A program made the position numbers and the translations under genes. This document shows positions 44,515 through 53,380 of a stretch of DNA of 64,000 bases, one piece after another; positions within the stretch are counted from its first letter, which is position 1, and every line of letters starts with the position of its first letter. The stretch comes from Methylobacterium radiodurans (lineage in GTDB: Bacteria > Pseudomonadota > Alphaproteobacteria > Rhizobiales > Beijerinckiaceae): contig NZ_CP029551.1 of assembly GCF_003173735.1 (NCBI RefSeq), forward strand, positions 3,496,001 through 3,560,000. Reading direction: 5' to 3'. The notes beneath the pieces are model-generated. The model saw nothing but the letters and a program-made list of their open reading frames with translations. It did not search any database and was not told the DNA's origin.

Positions 44515-45897
44515 ATGGACGAGCACTACGACGCACTGGTGATCGGCAGCGGCGAGGGCGGCAAGTACCTCGCCTGGCACCTGGCCAAGGCCGGGCAGCG
44601 GGTCGCGGTGGCCGAGCGGCGCTGGATCGGCGGCTCCTGCCCCAACACCAACTGCCTGCCGAGCAAGAATGAGATCTGGAGCGCGGAGATCGCGCATCTC
44701 GCCCGCGGCGCAGGCCGCTACGGCGTCGAGACCGGGCCGGTCGCGGTGGACATGCGCCGGGTGGTCGCGCGCAAGCGGGAGATGGTCAGCGGCCTCATCG
44801 ACATGCACCTGAACCGCTTCGCCGAGAGCGGCGCCGAACTCGTGATGGGCACGGCCCGCTTCAGCGCTCCCAAGGCCGTCGCGGTGGCGCTGAACGCGGG
44901 CGGGGCGCGGACGCTGACGGCCGAGCGGATCTTCCTCAACCTCGGCACGCGCCCGATGATCCCGGACGTGCCGGGCCTGCGCGAGGCGGGGCCGCTCACC
45001 AACATCGAGGCGCTCGAACTCGACGCGCTGCCGACCCACCTCGTCGTCCTCGGCGGCGGCTATGTCGGGCTCGAACTGGCGCAGGCCTACCGCCGCTTCG
45101 GCAGCGCGGTCACGATCGTCGAGCACGGGCCCCGGATCGCCGGCCGCGAGGACCCGGACGTGGCCGCCGAACTCGCGCGGCTCCTCGGGGCCGAGGGCAT
45201 CGCGATCCGCACCGGCACCGAGATCCTGCGCGTCAGCGGGCGCTCGGGCGAGGCCGTCGCGCTCACCCTGCGGGACCCCGAGGGCGAGAGCGCGGTGGAG
45301 GCCAGCCACATCCTGGTCGCGGCGGGGCGCACGCCGAACACCGACGGGATCGGGCTCGACCTCGCGGGGGTTGCGCTCACCGCGAGCGGCACCGTCCAGG
45401 TCGATGACCGGCTGCGCACGACGGCACCCGGCATCTGGGCGATCGGCGAGTGCGCCGGCAGCCCGGCCTTCACCCACGCCTCGCTCGATGATTTCCGGGT
45501 GATCCGCGACACGCTCGCGGGCGTCCCGCGCTCGGCCGCGGGCCGGCAGATGCCCGCCTGCATGTTCACGGACCCGCCGCTCGGCCGGATCGGCCTGAGC
45601 GAGAGCGAGGCTCGGGCCGGAACCGAGCCCGTCCGCGTAGTGAAGCTGCCGATGGCTGCGGTGCTGCGCACGCGCACGACGGGGCAGACGAGCGGCTTCA
45701 TGAAGGCCGTCATCGGACCGGACGACCGCATCCTCGGCTTCACGATGCTGGGCGCGGATGCCGGCGAGGTCATGGCCGCAATCCAGGTCGCGATGCTCGC
45801 CGGCCTCCCATACACGGCCCTGCGCGACGCGGTCCTGGCCCATCCGACGACCGCCGAGGGGCTGAACAGCCTGTTCTCGGCCGTGCCCGCAAGCTGA
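44515..45897 (+). CDS. FAD-dependent pyridine-nucleotide-disulfide oxidoreductase (RclA/MerA-like)
   Basis: A 460-residue flavoprotein. FAD loop VIGSGEGGKYLAWHLAKAG (residues 9-27) is followed by a redox-active disulfide in SCPNTNCLPSK (C-x4-C, about 41-46); the second nucleotide motif is GGGYVGLELAQAY near 175, and the dimerisation domain ends with AHPTTAEG, giving the His-Glu base pair. The disulfide surroundings (PNTN, LPSK) differ from lipoamide dehydrogenases. Pairing with RclC suggests an RclA-like role in reactive chlorine or copper stress; mercuric-reductase-like activity is possible, but the C-terminal Cys pair of MerA is absent. CTGAGGAGGA precedes the ATG. Confidence 0.88.
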   Translation: MDEHYDALVIGSGEGGKYLAWHLAKAGQRVAVAERRWIGGSCPNTNCLPSKNEIWSAEIAHLARGAGRYGVETGPVAVDMRRVVARKREMVSGLIDMHLNRFAESGAELVMGTARFSAPKAVAVALNAGGARTLTAERIFLNLGTRPMIPDVPGLREAGPLTNIEALELDALPTHLVVLGGGYVGLELAQAYRRFGSAVTIVEHGPRIAGREDPDVAAELARLLGAEGIAIRTGTEILRVSGRSGEAVALTLRDPEGESAVEASHILVAAGRTPNTDGIGLDLAGVALTASGTVQVDDRLRTTAPGIWAIGECAGSPAFTHASLDDFRVIRDTLAGVPRSAAGRQMPACMFTDPPLGRIGLSESEARAGTEPVRVVKLPMAAVLRTRTTGQTSGFMKAVIGPDDRILGFTMLGADAGEVMAAIQVAMLAGLPYTALRDAVLAHPTTAEGLNSLFSAVPAS

Positions 45898-45900
45898 GGC

Positions 45901-48420
45901 TCAGGCCTCCGCGCGGATGGGCTCCAAGGCGCGCGGCTCCGCGCCCGGCTCGGCGGCCGGCAGCGCGACCTCGAAGGTCGCGCCCGGCCCGTCGTTGTTG
46001 CGGCCGCTCATCGTGCCGCCATGGGCCTCGACGATGGTCTTGCAGATCGCGAGGCCGATGCCCATCCCGTCGCGCTTCGTCGTGAAGAAGGGGCTGAACA
46101 GCTTCGGCAGCTGCTCTGGATCGATGCCGGTGCCGCTGTCGCACACCGCGATGCAGAGCTGGTCCGGCGCGGGTGCGCTCAGCTCGATGCGCAATTCGCG
46201 GCGTCGCTCGGGCACGGCGCGCATGGCGTGCAAGCCGTTCGTCACGAGGTTGACCACGACCTGCTGCATCTCGACGCGATCGGCCAGGACGGGGGCCGCG
46301 TGCGCCGGGACCACGGTGCGGACCGCGGCACCAGCCGCCAGGATCTCGCGGTCGAGAAGACTTGCGACTTCCGCCAGGAGATGGCGCAGGTCGATCACCT
46401 CGGGCTCGCGCCGGTCGCGCCGCAGCTGCTCGCGTGTCCGCTGCACGATCTGGCTCGCCCGCATGCCGTCGCGCACCGCCCGCTCGGCCGCGCGCATGGC
46501 AGACTCGATGTCAGGCGTCTCGCGCCGCAGCCAGCGCAGGCAGGCCTCGGCACTCATCACCATGGCGCCGATCGGCTGGTTGACTTCGTGGGCTATCGAG
46601 GCCGAGATTGCGCCGACCGTCGTGATCCGACCCGCGCGGGCGAGCTCGCCCTGGGCGGCGAGCAAGGCTTCCTTGGCGCGCTCGCGCTCGGTCACGTCAA
46701 TCATCGCGCAGGCGACCCTGTCGAACCCTGTTTGGTCTTCCGGCAGCGCCGCGACTAGGATCGCGGTGATCTCTCGCCCGTCGGCGCGGACGAGGCGTCC
46801 CTGTGCCTCGAAGCGGCCGCCCTCTCGGCAGATCCGGCGCAGCAGCGGCAGGAGCAGGTCGTTTCCCGGCACGAGGAAGCGGTCGATCGGGCCGAGCACC
46901 GCCTCGCGCGAGGCGCCGCCAAGCAGCTGCACCGTCGCGTCGTTGACATCGACCAGCGTGATGCGCCGCGCGCAGGCGGAGACGAGCGCGGCGTCCGCCT
47001 GCGCGCAAAGCTCGCTTTCCGGGTCAGCCGCGTGCCGCTCGGCGAGGCGCGCCTGCGCGTCCGAGAAATCGATCTCGCAGAGCGCGACATGCGCCTGCTC
47101 GAAGAGCGCGCGGTAGCGCCGCTCGCTCCGGGCGAGGGCGCCGAGCGCGCGCTGCCGGGCGCTCGTATCGAAAGCGATGAGGCTGACCCCGCCGGTCAGC
47201 GCGAGGTAGAACCCGACCGCGGTGAGCCCGCTCTCCTCGGCGAGCGCCTGGGCGATCATCGGCGAGAAGGCGCCCCCGATGATGCCGCCGACGTTGAAGG
47301 CCACCGAGGTGCCCGTGTAGCGCACCCGCGGCGGGAACAGGCTCGGCAGCCACGCGCCGAGCGGCCCGTTGACGAAGCCCATCACCCAGAGCGCGAAGGC
47401 CAGGAACGCGAAGATCGTGACGAGCGACCCGCTGCCGAGCATCGGCGCAAGTAGGATCCCGGCGACGATCGTGCCGGCGCAGCCCACGATGAGGACGCGC
47501 TCAGGGGCGAGCCGGTCGGACAGCCAGCTCGCAGTGACGATAGCGGCGGCCATGAACAGGATTGCGCCAAGCTCGACCGTCAGGAACGAGGCCCGGGAAT
47601 AGCCGAGCATCGTCGTGCCGTAGCCGAGCGCGAAGGCAGTCGCTGTCCAGAACAGGGAGAAGCAGGCCACGACGCCGAACATTCCGGCGACGACCTGGCC
47701 GGCGTGGTGGCGCATCAGCTCCAGAAACGGAACGCGCGGGGGCTGCGCCTCCTTCAGGGCGGCGGCGAACTCCTCGGTCTCGGCGAGGTTCGTGCGTACC
47801 CAGAGCCCGAGCCAGACCAGCGGGACGCTGAGGAGGAAGGGCACCCGCCAGCCCCAGTCGGCGAACTGGTCCGTCGTCAGGGCCAGGGTGAGGGTCAGGA
47901 ACAGCCCGTTCGCCACGAAGAAACCGAGCGGGGCGCCGAGCGGCGCGAACATGGCGTAGCGCGCCCGCCAGCCCGGCGGCGCGTTCTCCAGCGCCAGCAG
48001 GGCGGCCCCGCTCCACTCGCCGCCGAGCGCCAGCCCCTGACCGAAGCGCAGCAGGCAGAGCAGGGCGGGCGCGAGCCAGCCGGCGAGCGCGAAGGTCGGC
48101 AGCAGGCCGATCGCCGAGGTCGAGAGACCCATGAGCAGGAGCGAGGCGACGAGGGTCGCCTTGCGCCCGACCCGGTCGCCGAAATGCCCGAACAGGGCGC
48201 CGCCGATCGGACGGGCCACGAAGGCGAGGCCGAAGCTCGCGTAGGCGCTGATCAGCTCCGCCGACTGGAGCGAGGCCGGGAAAAAGAGCGGCCCGAAGAT
48301 CAGGCTCGCGGCGGTTGCATAGATGTAGAAGTCGTAGAACTCGACCGTCGTGCCGATCAGGCTCGCGAGGAGGACGCGCGCCGTCGTCTGCTTGGCGACC
48401 GGCCTTCCAGCCGAGGTCAT
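45901..48420 (-). CDS. MFS transporter fused to a PAS-histidine kinase
   Basis: An 839-residue fusion. Residues 1-420 are a complete 12-helix metabolite:H+ symporter (MHS-type) MFS protein: FYDFYIYATAASLIFGPLFF, GHFGDRVGRK (loop 2-3), LALGGEWSGAALLALENAP, and a matching second half. A short linker leads to a PAS domain (about 430-580), HisKA with H611 in SIAHEVNQPIGAM, and HATPase_c (LVTNGLHAM, DSGTGIDP, GMGIGLAIC, about 710-820). There is no receiver. The plan resembles CbrA, where an SSS transporter is fused to a kinase. It probably senses a small carboxylate through transport. The FixJ-type regulator at 48729 is divergent and is the natural partner. The start at 48420 gives an intact first helix. 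Confidence 0.93.
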   Translation of the reverse strand: MTSAGRPVAKQTTARVLLASLIGTTVEFYDFYIYATAASLIFGPLFFPASLQSAELISAYASFGLAFVARPIGGALFGHFGDRVGRKATLVASLLLMGLSTSAIGLLPTFALAGWLAPALLCLLRFGQGLALGGEWSGAALLALENAPPGWRARYAMFAPLGAPLGFFVANGLFLTLTLALTTDQFADWGWRVPFLLSVPLVWLGLWVRTNLAETEEFAAALKEAQPPRVPFLELMRHHAGQVVAGMFGVVACFSLFWTATAFALGYGTTMLGYSRASFLTVELGAILFMAAAIVTASWLSDRLAPERVLIVGCAGTIVAGILLAPMLGSGSLVTIFAFLAFALWVMGFVNGPLGAWLPSLFPPRVRYTGTSVAFNVGGIIGGAFSPMIAQALAEESGLTAVGFYLALTGGVSLIAFDTSARQRALGALARSERRYRALFEQAHVALCEIDFSDAQARLAERHAADPESELCAQADAALVSACARRITLVDVNDATVQLLGGASREAVLGPIDRFLVPGNDLLLPLLRRICREGGRFEAQGRLVRADGREITAILVAALPEDQTGFDRVACAMIDVTERERAKEALLAAQGELARAGRITTVGAISASIAHEVNQPIGAMVMSAEACLRWLRRETPDIESAMRAAERAVRDGMRASQIVQRTREQLRRDRREPEVIDLRHLLAEVASLLDREILAAGAAVRTVVPAHAAPVLADRVEMQQVVVNLVTNGLHAMRAVPERRRELRIELSAPAPDQLCIAVCDSGTGIDPEQLPKLFSPFFTTKRDGMGIGLAICKTIVEAHGGTMSGRNNDGPGATFEVALPAAEPGAEPRALEPIRAEA

Positions 48421-48728
48421 GCTCGCGCCTTGCATCCAGGGGCTGTTCCAGCGACTGTCGCACGGGAGCGCGGCCGAAGAGGTGCCCGCCCTGGATGAAG
48501 GCCCCATTCGCCTCCGGCGGCGATGGAGCCGCTCATAGCCGCAAGCTCAACCGTATGTCGAGAGTGCCCGCACCTGTTGGCGCTCCCTGCGGGCGCGCAC
48601 TTGCGCCAAGCCATGCAAGACACGCAGGAGTTGCGCCATCCACAGGGCAGACGCTTGATCGAGCGAGGATGCAACCTGTAAGCACGGCCCTTGCAGACGG
48701 CCTGCCAGGGGCGGGCGAGGACGCGTCG
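48421..48728. other. Divergent promoter region of transporter-kinase and regulator
   Basis: A 308-base gap with no gene. It must hold promoters for both genes. CTCAACCGTATGTCGA near 48545 loosely resembles the 16-bp operator but lacks its spacing. Confidence 0.45.
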
Positions 48729-49397
48729 ATGACGATGGCAGGCAACATTCGGGGGGCCGTAGCGAAGCCGAAGGCCGATACGGCCGCTCCCCTAGTGGTC
48801 ATCGTCGAGGACGACGAGGGCGTCCGGGAAGGCCTTCAGGACCTCCTGCGCTCCGTCGGCCTGGATACGATCGCCTACGGATCGACGGGCGATCTCCTCG
48901 GTGCGACCCTGCCGGACCGTCCCGGCTGCCTGATCCTCGACGTGCGGCTGCCGGGCTCCAGCGGACTCGACCTCCAGGCGAAGCTCGCCGCGACGGGCAA
49001 CCGCCTGCCGATCATCTTCATGACCGGGCACGGCGACATTCCCATGAGCGTGCAGGCCATGAAGGCCGGCGCCCTCGACTTCCTGACGAAGCCGTTCCGC
49101 GATCAGGACATGCTCGACGCGATCGCCGTCGCGATCGAGCGGGACAGGGTCCGGCGCGCGTCGAGCGCGGGCGTGGCCGAACTCGAAGCCCTCGCCGCGA
49201 CCCTGACGGCGCGCGAGGCCGAGGTGATGCAGCACGTCGTCAGGGGCCTGCTCAACAAGCAGATCGCCCACGCGCTCGGCATCAGCGAGATCACCGTCAA
49301 GATCCACCGCGGCAACGTCATGCGGAAGATGGGAGCCGGGTCTGTGGCCGACCTCGTGCGCAAGACCGAGTTGCTGAAGACGTCGGCGGGCGCCTGA
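48729..49397 (+). CDS. FixJ/NarL-type response regulator (REC + LuxR HTH)
   Basis: A 222-residue regulator. The receiver (about 22-140) has VEDDEG, phospho-aspartate in CLILDVRLPGSSG (about 73), TGHGD and FLTKPFRD, the FixJ-type pattern. The C-terminal LuxR helix-turn-helix (about 160-215) shows LTAREAEVMQHVVRGLLNKQIA and ISEITVKIHRGNVMRKM. It is divergent from the MFS-kinase fusion and is likely phosphorylated by it. A FixJ-type dimer could be what binds the 16-bp near-palindrome in this region, though this is only proximity-based. Start ATG at 48729; a second at 48735 is possible. Confidence 0.93.
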   Translation: MTMAGNIRGAVAKPKADTAAPLVVIVEDDEGVREGLQDLLRSVGLDTIAYGSTGDLLGATLPDRPGCLILDVRLPGSSGLDLQAKLAATGNRLPIIFMTGHGDIPMSVQAMKAGALDFLTKPFRDQDMLDAIAVAIERDRVRRASSAGVAELEALAATLTAREAEVMQHVVRGLLNKQIAHALGISEITVKIHRGNVMRKMGAGSVADLVRKTELLKTSAGA

Positions 49398-49941
49398 TAC
49401 AGGGTTCGGCCGCGCGGTGCGCTGACGGGTGCGCTGAAGCCTACCACATCGACTTCTCGGGGCGTCCCAGGCGGACCTGCCCTCCGGGAACGCCGTGCCG
49501 TCCGATCCTGCAGCGTCCGGCGTGCAGGGGTCCCGGGTTCGGCCATCCGCGGGCTCATAGCGGCCAATCGGCAGCTGGTCCGGGCGGGCGGTCTTGCCGG
49601 TGCCGGAAAGGCAGGGGAGGCGGCCCCGGCGCGCCGCAGCGGGCCGGGCGGAACGATGGCGGAGGCCGGCGCGTTGGCCGCGGGCTGGCTCGGCAGACCT
49701 GACGCGGAGTTGATGTCGTGCCGGCCGATCAGATTTGCATGATCGGGCGATGAATATATTCAATATGTTCCGCCGACAATCCATCGAGAGACAGGTCAGA
49801 GCCCTTGTGCGGCAGGGCTTAATTCAACAGAGCATCGGCCAGTCGGGGCGCATCAGACCAACGTATAGCTATCATCGGATCGGTGACCGGCTCACTGAAA
49901 TGGGCTCGATGCGCCTCTGGGAGGCACTAGAAAGGGTATCC
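49398..49941. other. Intergenic region with atypical codon-like stretch
   Basis: About 540 bases with no supported gene. From 49735 a frame opens (MHDRAMNIFNMFRR) that is continuous with the receiver gene at 49942 but uses codons rare here (ATA, AGA, TTA), so it is more likely promoter or leader DNA. Locally AT-rich around 49735-49880. Confidence 0.45.
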
Positions 49942-50313
49942 GTGTCGGTCCTGAAGAAAGCGGTTGCGGTCGTGGACGACGACGAGGCGGTTCTGGACGC
50001 GACGTCCAGCTTCCTCGAAGCGCTGGGCTATGACGCGCTCGCGTTCAGTTCGGGCGAGGCGTTCCTGGCCTCGGATGCGGGGGGCGGTGTCTCCTGTCTC
50101 CTGACCGACGTGAACATGCCGGGGATCAGCGGCCTCGAGTTGCAGGACCGGGTCCGACAGCTGCGTCCAGCTCTCCCGATCATCATGATGACCGCGCTCA
50201 CCGATGACGCGCTCCGGCGGCGCGCCCTTGCCGGCGGCGCCCGGGAACTGCTGCGCAAGCCGCTCGCGGCCGATGACCTGATCCGCTGCCTCGAGGACAC
50301 GATCGGATCCTGA
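49942..50313 (+). CDS. Single-domain response regulator
   Basis: A 123-residue receiver without output domain. It has VVDDDEAVL, phospho-aspartate in CLLTDVNMPGISG, MTALTDD and the KP lysine in LLRKPLAADDL. The GTG start at 49942 follows AAAGGG and begins the protein at SVLKKAVAVVDDDE; starting at 49735 would add 69 residues of atypical composition. It resembles FixJ receivers cut before the HTH. The minimal kinase at 50653 is on the same strand 340 bases on and may be its partner. Confidence 0.85.
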   Translation: MSVLKKAVAVVDDDEAVLDATSSFLEALGYDALAFSSGEAFLASDAGGGVSCLLTDVNMPGISGLELQDRVRQLRPALPIIMMTALTDDALRRRALAGGARELLRKPLAADDLIRCLEDTIGS

Positions 50314-50558
50314 GACCCGGTGACCGGTCGCGCCCGGGAACGCAGTCTCTCCGGACGTCCCGCCCGTCTCGCGCGCCGCCTCCGTAGCGAGAGCCGCGGG
50401 TTCGACCTTGAGCCATGCATCGAGTCATGTGTCCGGCGCGCAATCGACGCTGCAGTGTCCGATCGGATTCTGCACGACACCGCGTACCCGCCCCTGGCAG
50501 GTGCCTGGAACACTTGCGGCACGCAGCTCCACGACGGCGAACGGCGGCCCTCAGCCCA

Positions 50559-50574
50559 TCAAACCTCCGTATGA
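50559..50574. promoter_or_regulatory. Putative operator, site 6
   Basis: On the minus strand it reads TCATACGGAGGTTTGA. It lies 79 bases upstream of the minimal kinase gene at 50653. Confidence 0.65.
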
Positions 50575-50652
50575 TTTCGTCAGGATTGGCCAGGAGGCAT
50601 GGTCCGACCATGGATATGGCGCCTCGGATGCGGGGCGGACGAGGAGGCCGGG

Positions 50653-51393
50653 ATGGGACTGACGGTGGCGATCTTGAGCGGGGCTGCGGTTGACGAGGCC
50701 GTGCTGCGCGCCGAAGCCGCCCGCAGCGCCATGGCCCGGCTCCTCGCGGTCGCCGGACACGATCTGAAGCAGCCCCTGCAGGTGGCCCTCATGGCGATCG
50801 AGCGCGCGGTCTCGGACGGCGTCGCGCCCCGGGCCGCCGCCCGGCTCGGCCTCGCCAGCGACGCTCTGGTACGGCTCGGCCGTGAGCTCGACGATCTGGC
50901 CCGCTCCTCTCAGAGCGGCGACGCGCCGCCCCGGCTCGACCCCGTCCCGCTGGCGCCGCTCCTCAACGCGGTCGTCGCCGAGTGGCAGCCCTACGCCGAC
51001 GCCATCGGCGTCCGGGTGCAGGTTCGCGCCTCGGCGCTGCAGGTCAACAGCGAGGCCGTGATGCTGATGACCATCCTTCGCAACCTCGTGGGCAACGCCG
51101 TGAAGTATGCCGGCCCGGGCGGTCGCGTGCTCGTCGGATGCCGGTGGCGGCCGGACCGCGTCACGATCGAGGTGCGCGACAACGGCCCCGGCATCGCGCC
51201 GGAGCGCCTCTCAGGCATCTTCGATGCCTTCGACCGCGCCGGTCGCCGCGATGGCGCCGGCCTAGGGCTCGGCCTGCACATCGTCCGTCAGACCGCGCAG
51301 GCGCTCACCCATCCGATCGAGGTGCGCTCGCGGCGCGGCCGAGGCTCGGTCTTCAGCGTGACGGCACCCCGCCACCGTCCGGCACGCCCCTAG
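50653..51393 (+). CDS. Minimal soluble histidine kinase
   Basis: A 246-residue kinase reduced to its core: HisKA-like helices with the acceptor H36 in AGHDLKQPLQ, then HATPase_c (LVGNAVKYAGPGGRV, DNGPGIAPERL, GAGLGLGLHI, about 130-240). No sensor, membrane or receiver domain is present, so input must come from elsewhere, for example another kinase or a receiver partner. ATG at 50653 follows GAGGAGG. The upstream operator-like site 6 places it in the putative regulon; the single-domain receiver at 49942 is a likely partner. Confidence 0.9.
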   Translation: MGLTVAILSGAAVDEAVLRAEAARSAMARLLAVAGHDLKQPLQVALMAIERAVSDGVAPRAAARLGLASDALVRLGRELDDLARSSQSGDAPPRLDPVPLAPLLNAVVAEWQPYADAIGVRVQVRASALQVNSEAVMLMTILRNLVGNAVKYAGPGGRVLVGCRWRPDRVTIEVRDNGPGIAPERLSGIFDAFDRAGRRDGAGLGLGLHIVRQTAQALTHPIEVRSRRGRGSVFSVTAPRHRPARP

Positions 51394-51753
51394 AGGCTCC
51401 GGCATCCCGGCCCGGCGGAGCGCCCGGACCCGGCGTGCGGCCGCTCCGGATGAGCGTGCCCGGATGAGCGTGCATCGCGGCCCGCCCATGGATCGTGCGG
51501 GCGGACCGGTCGCGCCAGCGCTCCGCCCTCCGCGCAGGCCTCTGCCGCCTCCGGCGAAGGAGGGACAGCGACCGCGCGACGCCCTCCGCAAGACCCTGCC
51601 ATCCCGACGGCTCTTTCCCGCCGCCCGTGCGTGACGCGGCTGGCGCGGATCTCCTCATGCCCTCGCGGCTCCCACCGCACGGTGTCGGGTGGGCCGGCGC
51701 CCATGCCGGCTACAGCCCCGATACCCATCTATCGCCCAACCGAATTTCGACAG
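51394..51753. other. Intergenic region
   Basis: About 360 bases behind the kinase with no gene I can support; GC-rich with only shadow frames. Operator site 7 lies at its right edge. Confidence 0.4.
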
Positions 51754-51769
51754 TCAAACCTTCGTATGA
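51754..51769. promoter_or_regulatory. Putative operator, site 7
   Basis: On the minus strand it reads TCATACGAAGGTTTGA, the best match to the consensus. It lies 122 bases upstream of the small exported protein at 51892. Confidence 0.65.
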
Positions 51770-51891
51770 TCGAAGTTTCTAGAAGCATCATTCCGATAGA
51801 CCGACGTCTGAATATCGAATCCGGTCCGAGGAAGTATCTTGTCCTCATCGGCGGCGAACTCAGGAGCTGCCGCAAACCAGGAGAGATCAAG

Positions 51892-52143
51892 ATGTTTCGC
51901 AAGTCCATGATTGTCGTCGCTCTCGTCACCGTCACCGCCGGCGCGGCCGCCGCGCAGCCCACGCACACCATCGAGGCGTGGGGCGGCCATTTTGACGTTC
52001 CGGATCAGGGCGCCGGCGGCCTGTTCGGCAGCGCCGCCGCTCCCTCGGCCGAGGCGGTCGGCGTGACCGGCGCGATCGGCCGCTCCGCACCCGCTCGCCA
52101 GGACCGCTTCCGGGACAGCGCGGCCCGGCCGAGCGCACGGTAA
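51892..52143 (+). CDS. Small exported protein of unknown function
   Basis: An 83-residue protein with an unmistakable signal peptide (FRKSMIVVALVTVTAGAAAA, cleavage after AAA-Q near residue 21). The mature part of about 60 residues is Gly/Ala/Ser-rich and ends with Arg-rich DRFRDSAARPSAR; no cysteines. CCAGGAGAG precedes the ATG. No family recognised. It is likely periplasmic. Operator site 7 upstream suggests shared control with the redox genes. Confidence 0.72.
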   Translation: MFRKSMIVVALVTVTAGAAAAQPTHTIEAWGGHFDVPDQGAGGLFGSAAAPSAEAVGVTGAIGRSAPARQDRFRDSAARPSAR

Positions 52144-52384
52144 GAAGCCGGCAAGGGGCTACGATCCCCTGCTGCCGTCGATGGGGCCGGCCGAACATCG
52201 GCCGGCCCGAAACCGGCCGCCTCGACCAATCTAGATGAAAATCTGTTCTCATCGATCAGAACTATGCGCTTATCGTATCGCTCATTCAGCCGCATTCTCT
52301 GCGAGCAGAGTCGATGACGGCGCGCCGCAGGCCCGGGCACCGGGACGCGACCGAATCCCGAGACCGTTCCGGACGGGGCCAGCT

Positions 52385-53353
52385 ATGTCCGCCGCAACAC
52401 AGTCAGCCTCGGCGAATGCCGCCGCTCATCGATCTTGTTGCCACCGCTCGGCGATGCCGGGCTTGCAAGGCCGAAGCGGTTCGATGCTCCTCCTCGGCGG
52501 CGCGATCCTGCTCTGGGGCGCCAACTGGCCGGTGATGAAGCTCGGGCTCGGGCACGTCACGCCCCTCTGGCTCTCCGCCTCGCGTTTCGCCGCTGGCGCG
52601 GCCTGCCTGTTTGCGTGGCAGGCGTTGCGCGGCGAGGCGCGGCGGCCGCAGAGCGCGGATCTGCCCGTCCTCGCCTCCGTCGGACTACTTCAGATGATGC
52701 TGTTCACCGCGCTCGGCGCGGTGGCGATGACGCACCTGCCGGCGGGCCGCTCGGCGATCCTGAGCTACACCACTCCGGTCTGGGTGCTTCCGGCAGCGGT
52801 CCTGCTGTTCGGAGAGCGCGTCAGGCGGCGGCATTGGGCCGGAATCGGCCTCACCGGCCTCGGCGTCGTCATCCTGCTCAATCCGAGTGCGATCGACTGG
52901 CAGGACAACCGCGTGGCCGGCGCCAACGCGATGCTGGTGGCGGCCTCGGCGGCCTGGGCCGTGTGCATCCTGCACCTGCGTTACGGCCGCGCGTCCTCTT
53001 CGGCGCTTCAGTTGGCGCCCTGGCAGATGCTGCTCGCCGCGCTCGTGCTGGCGCCGCTTGCCTACGCGATCGAGGGGCCGTTCACCGGTGACGGGACGGG
53101 GGCGCTTTGGGCCTGCCTCGCCTTCATTGGTCCGGTTGCTACCGCCTTCTGCTTCTGCGCCGTCAACGCGGCGAGCGCCCGGCTCCCAGCAAGTGCGATG
53201 TCGACCCTGACGCTGGCGGTGCCGGTTACCGGGCTCGGTCTCTCGACGCTGACTTTGCACGAACGTCCAGGCCTCGACCTCATCCTGGGCGCCGGCGCGA
53301 TCGTGTTGGGTGTCGCGGCGGCCGCTGCCCCCTCCCGCCGTTCACTTCCATGA
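52385..53353 (+). CDS. EamA/DMT-family transporter
   Basis: A 322-residue drug/metabolite transporter with ten hydrophobic helices in two EamA repeats. The repeat signature GGAILLWGANWPVMKLGL opens the first and AAWAVCILHLRYGR the second; HERPGLDLILGAGAIVLG ends the protein. Such carriers export amino acids, drugs or metabolites. The start at 52385 was preferred because GGACGGGG precedes it; a later ATG at 52454 would trim a polar N-terminal tail. It lies 27 bases before a quinone-reductase-like gene, probably one operon. Confidence 0.9.
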   Translation: MSAATQSASANAAAHRSCCHRSAMPGLQGRSGSMLLLGGAILLWGANWPVMKLGLGHVTPLWLSASRFAAGAACLFAWQALRGEARRPQSADLPVLASVGLLQMMLFTALGAVAMTHLPAGRSAILSYTTPVWVLPAAVLLFGERVRRRHWAGIGLTGLGVVILLNPSAIDWQDNRVAGANAMLVAASAAWAVCILHLRYGRASSSALQLAPWQMLLAALVLAPLAYAIEGPFTGDGTGALWACLAFIGPVATAFCFCAVNAASARLPASAMSTLTLAVPVTGLGLSTLTLHERPGLDLILGAGAIVLGVAAAAAPSRRSLP

Positions 53354-53380
53354 TTGTCTCCAGAAGAAAGGACCTCAGCC

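Noticed and set aside
49735..49941. 69-residue N-terminal extension of the receiver
   Set aside because: Codons unlike the rest of the window, and a ribosome site AAAGGG sits just before the internal GTG.
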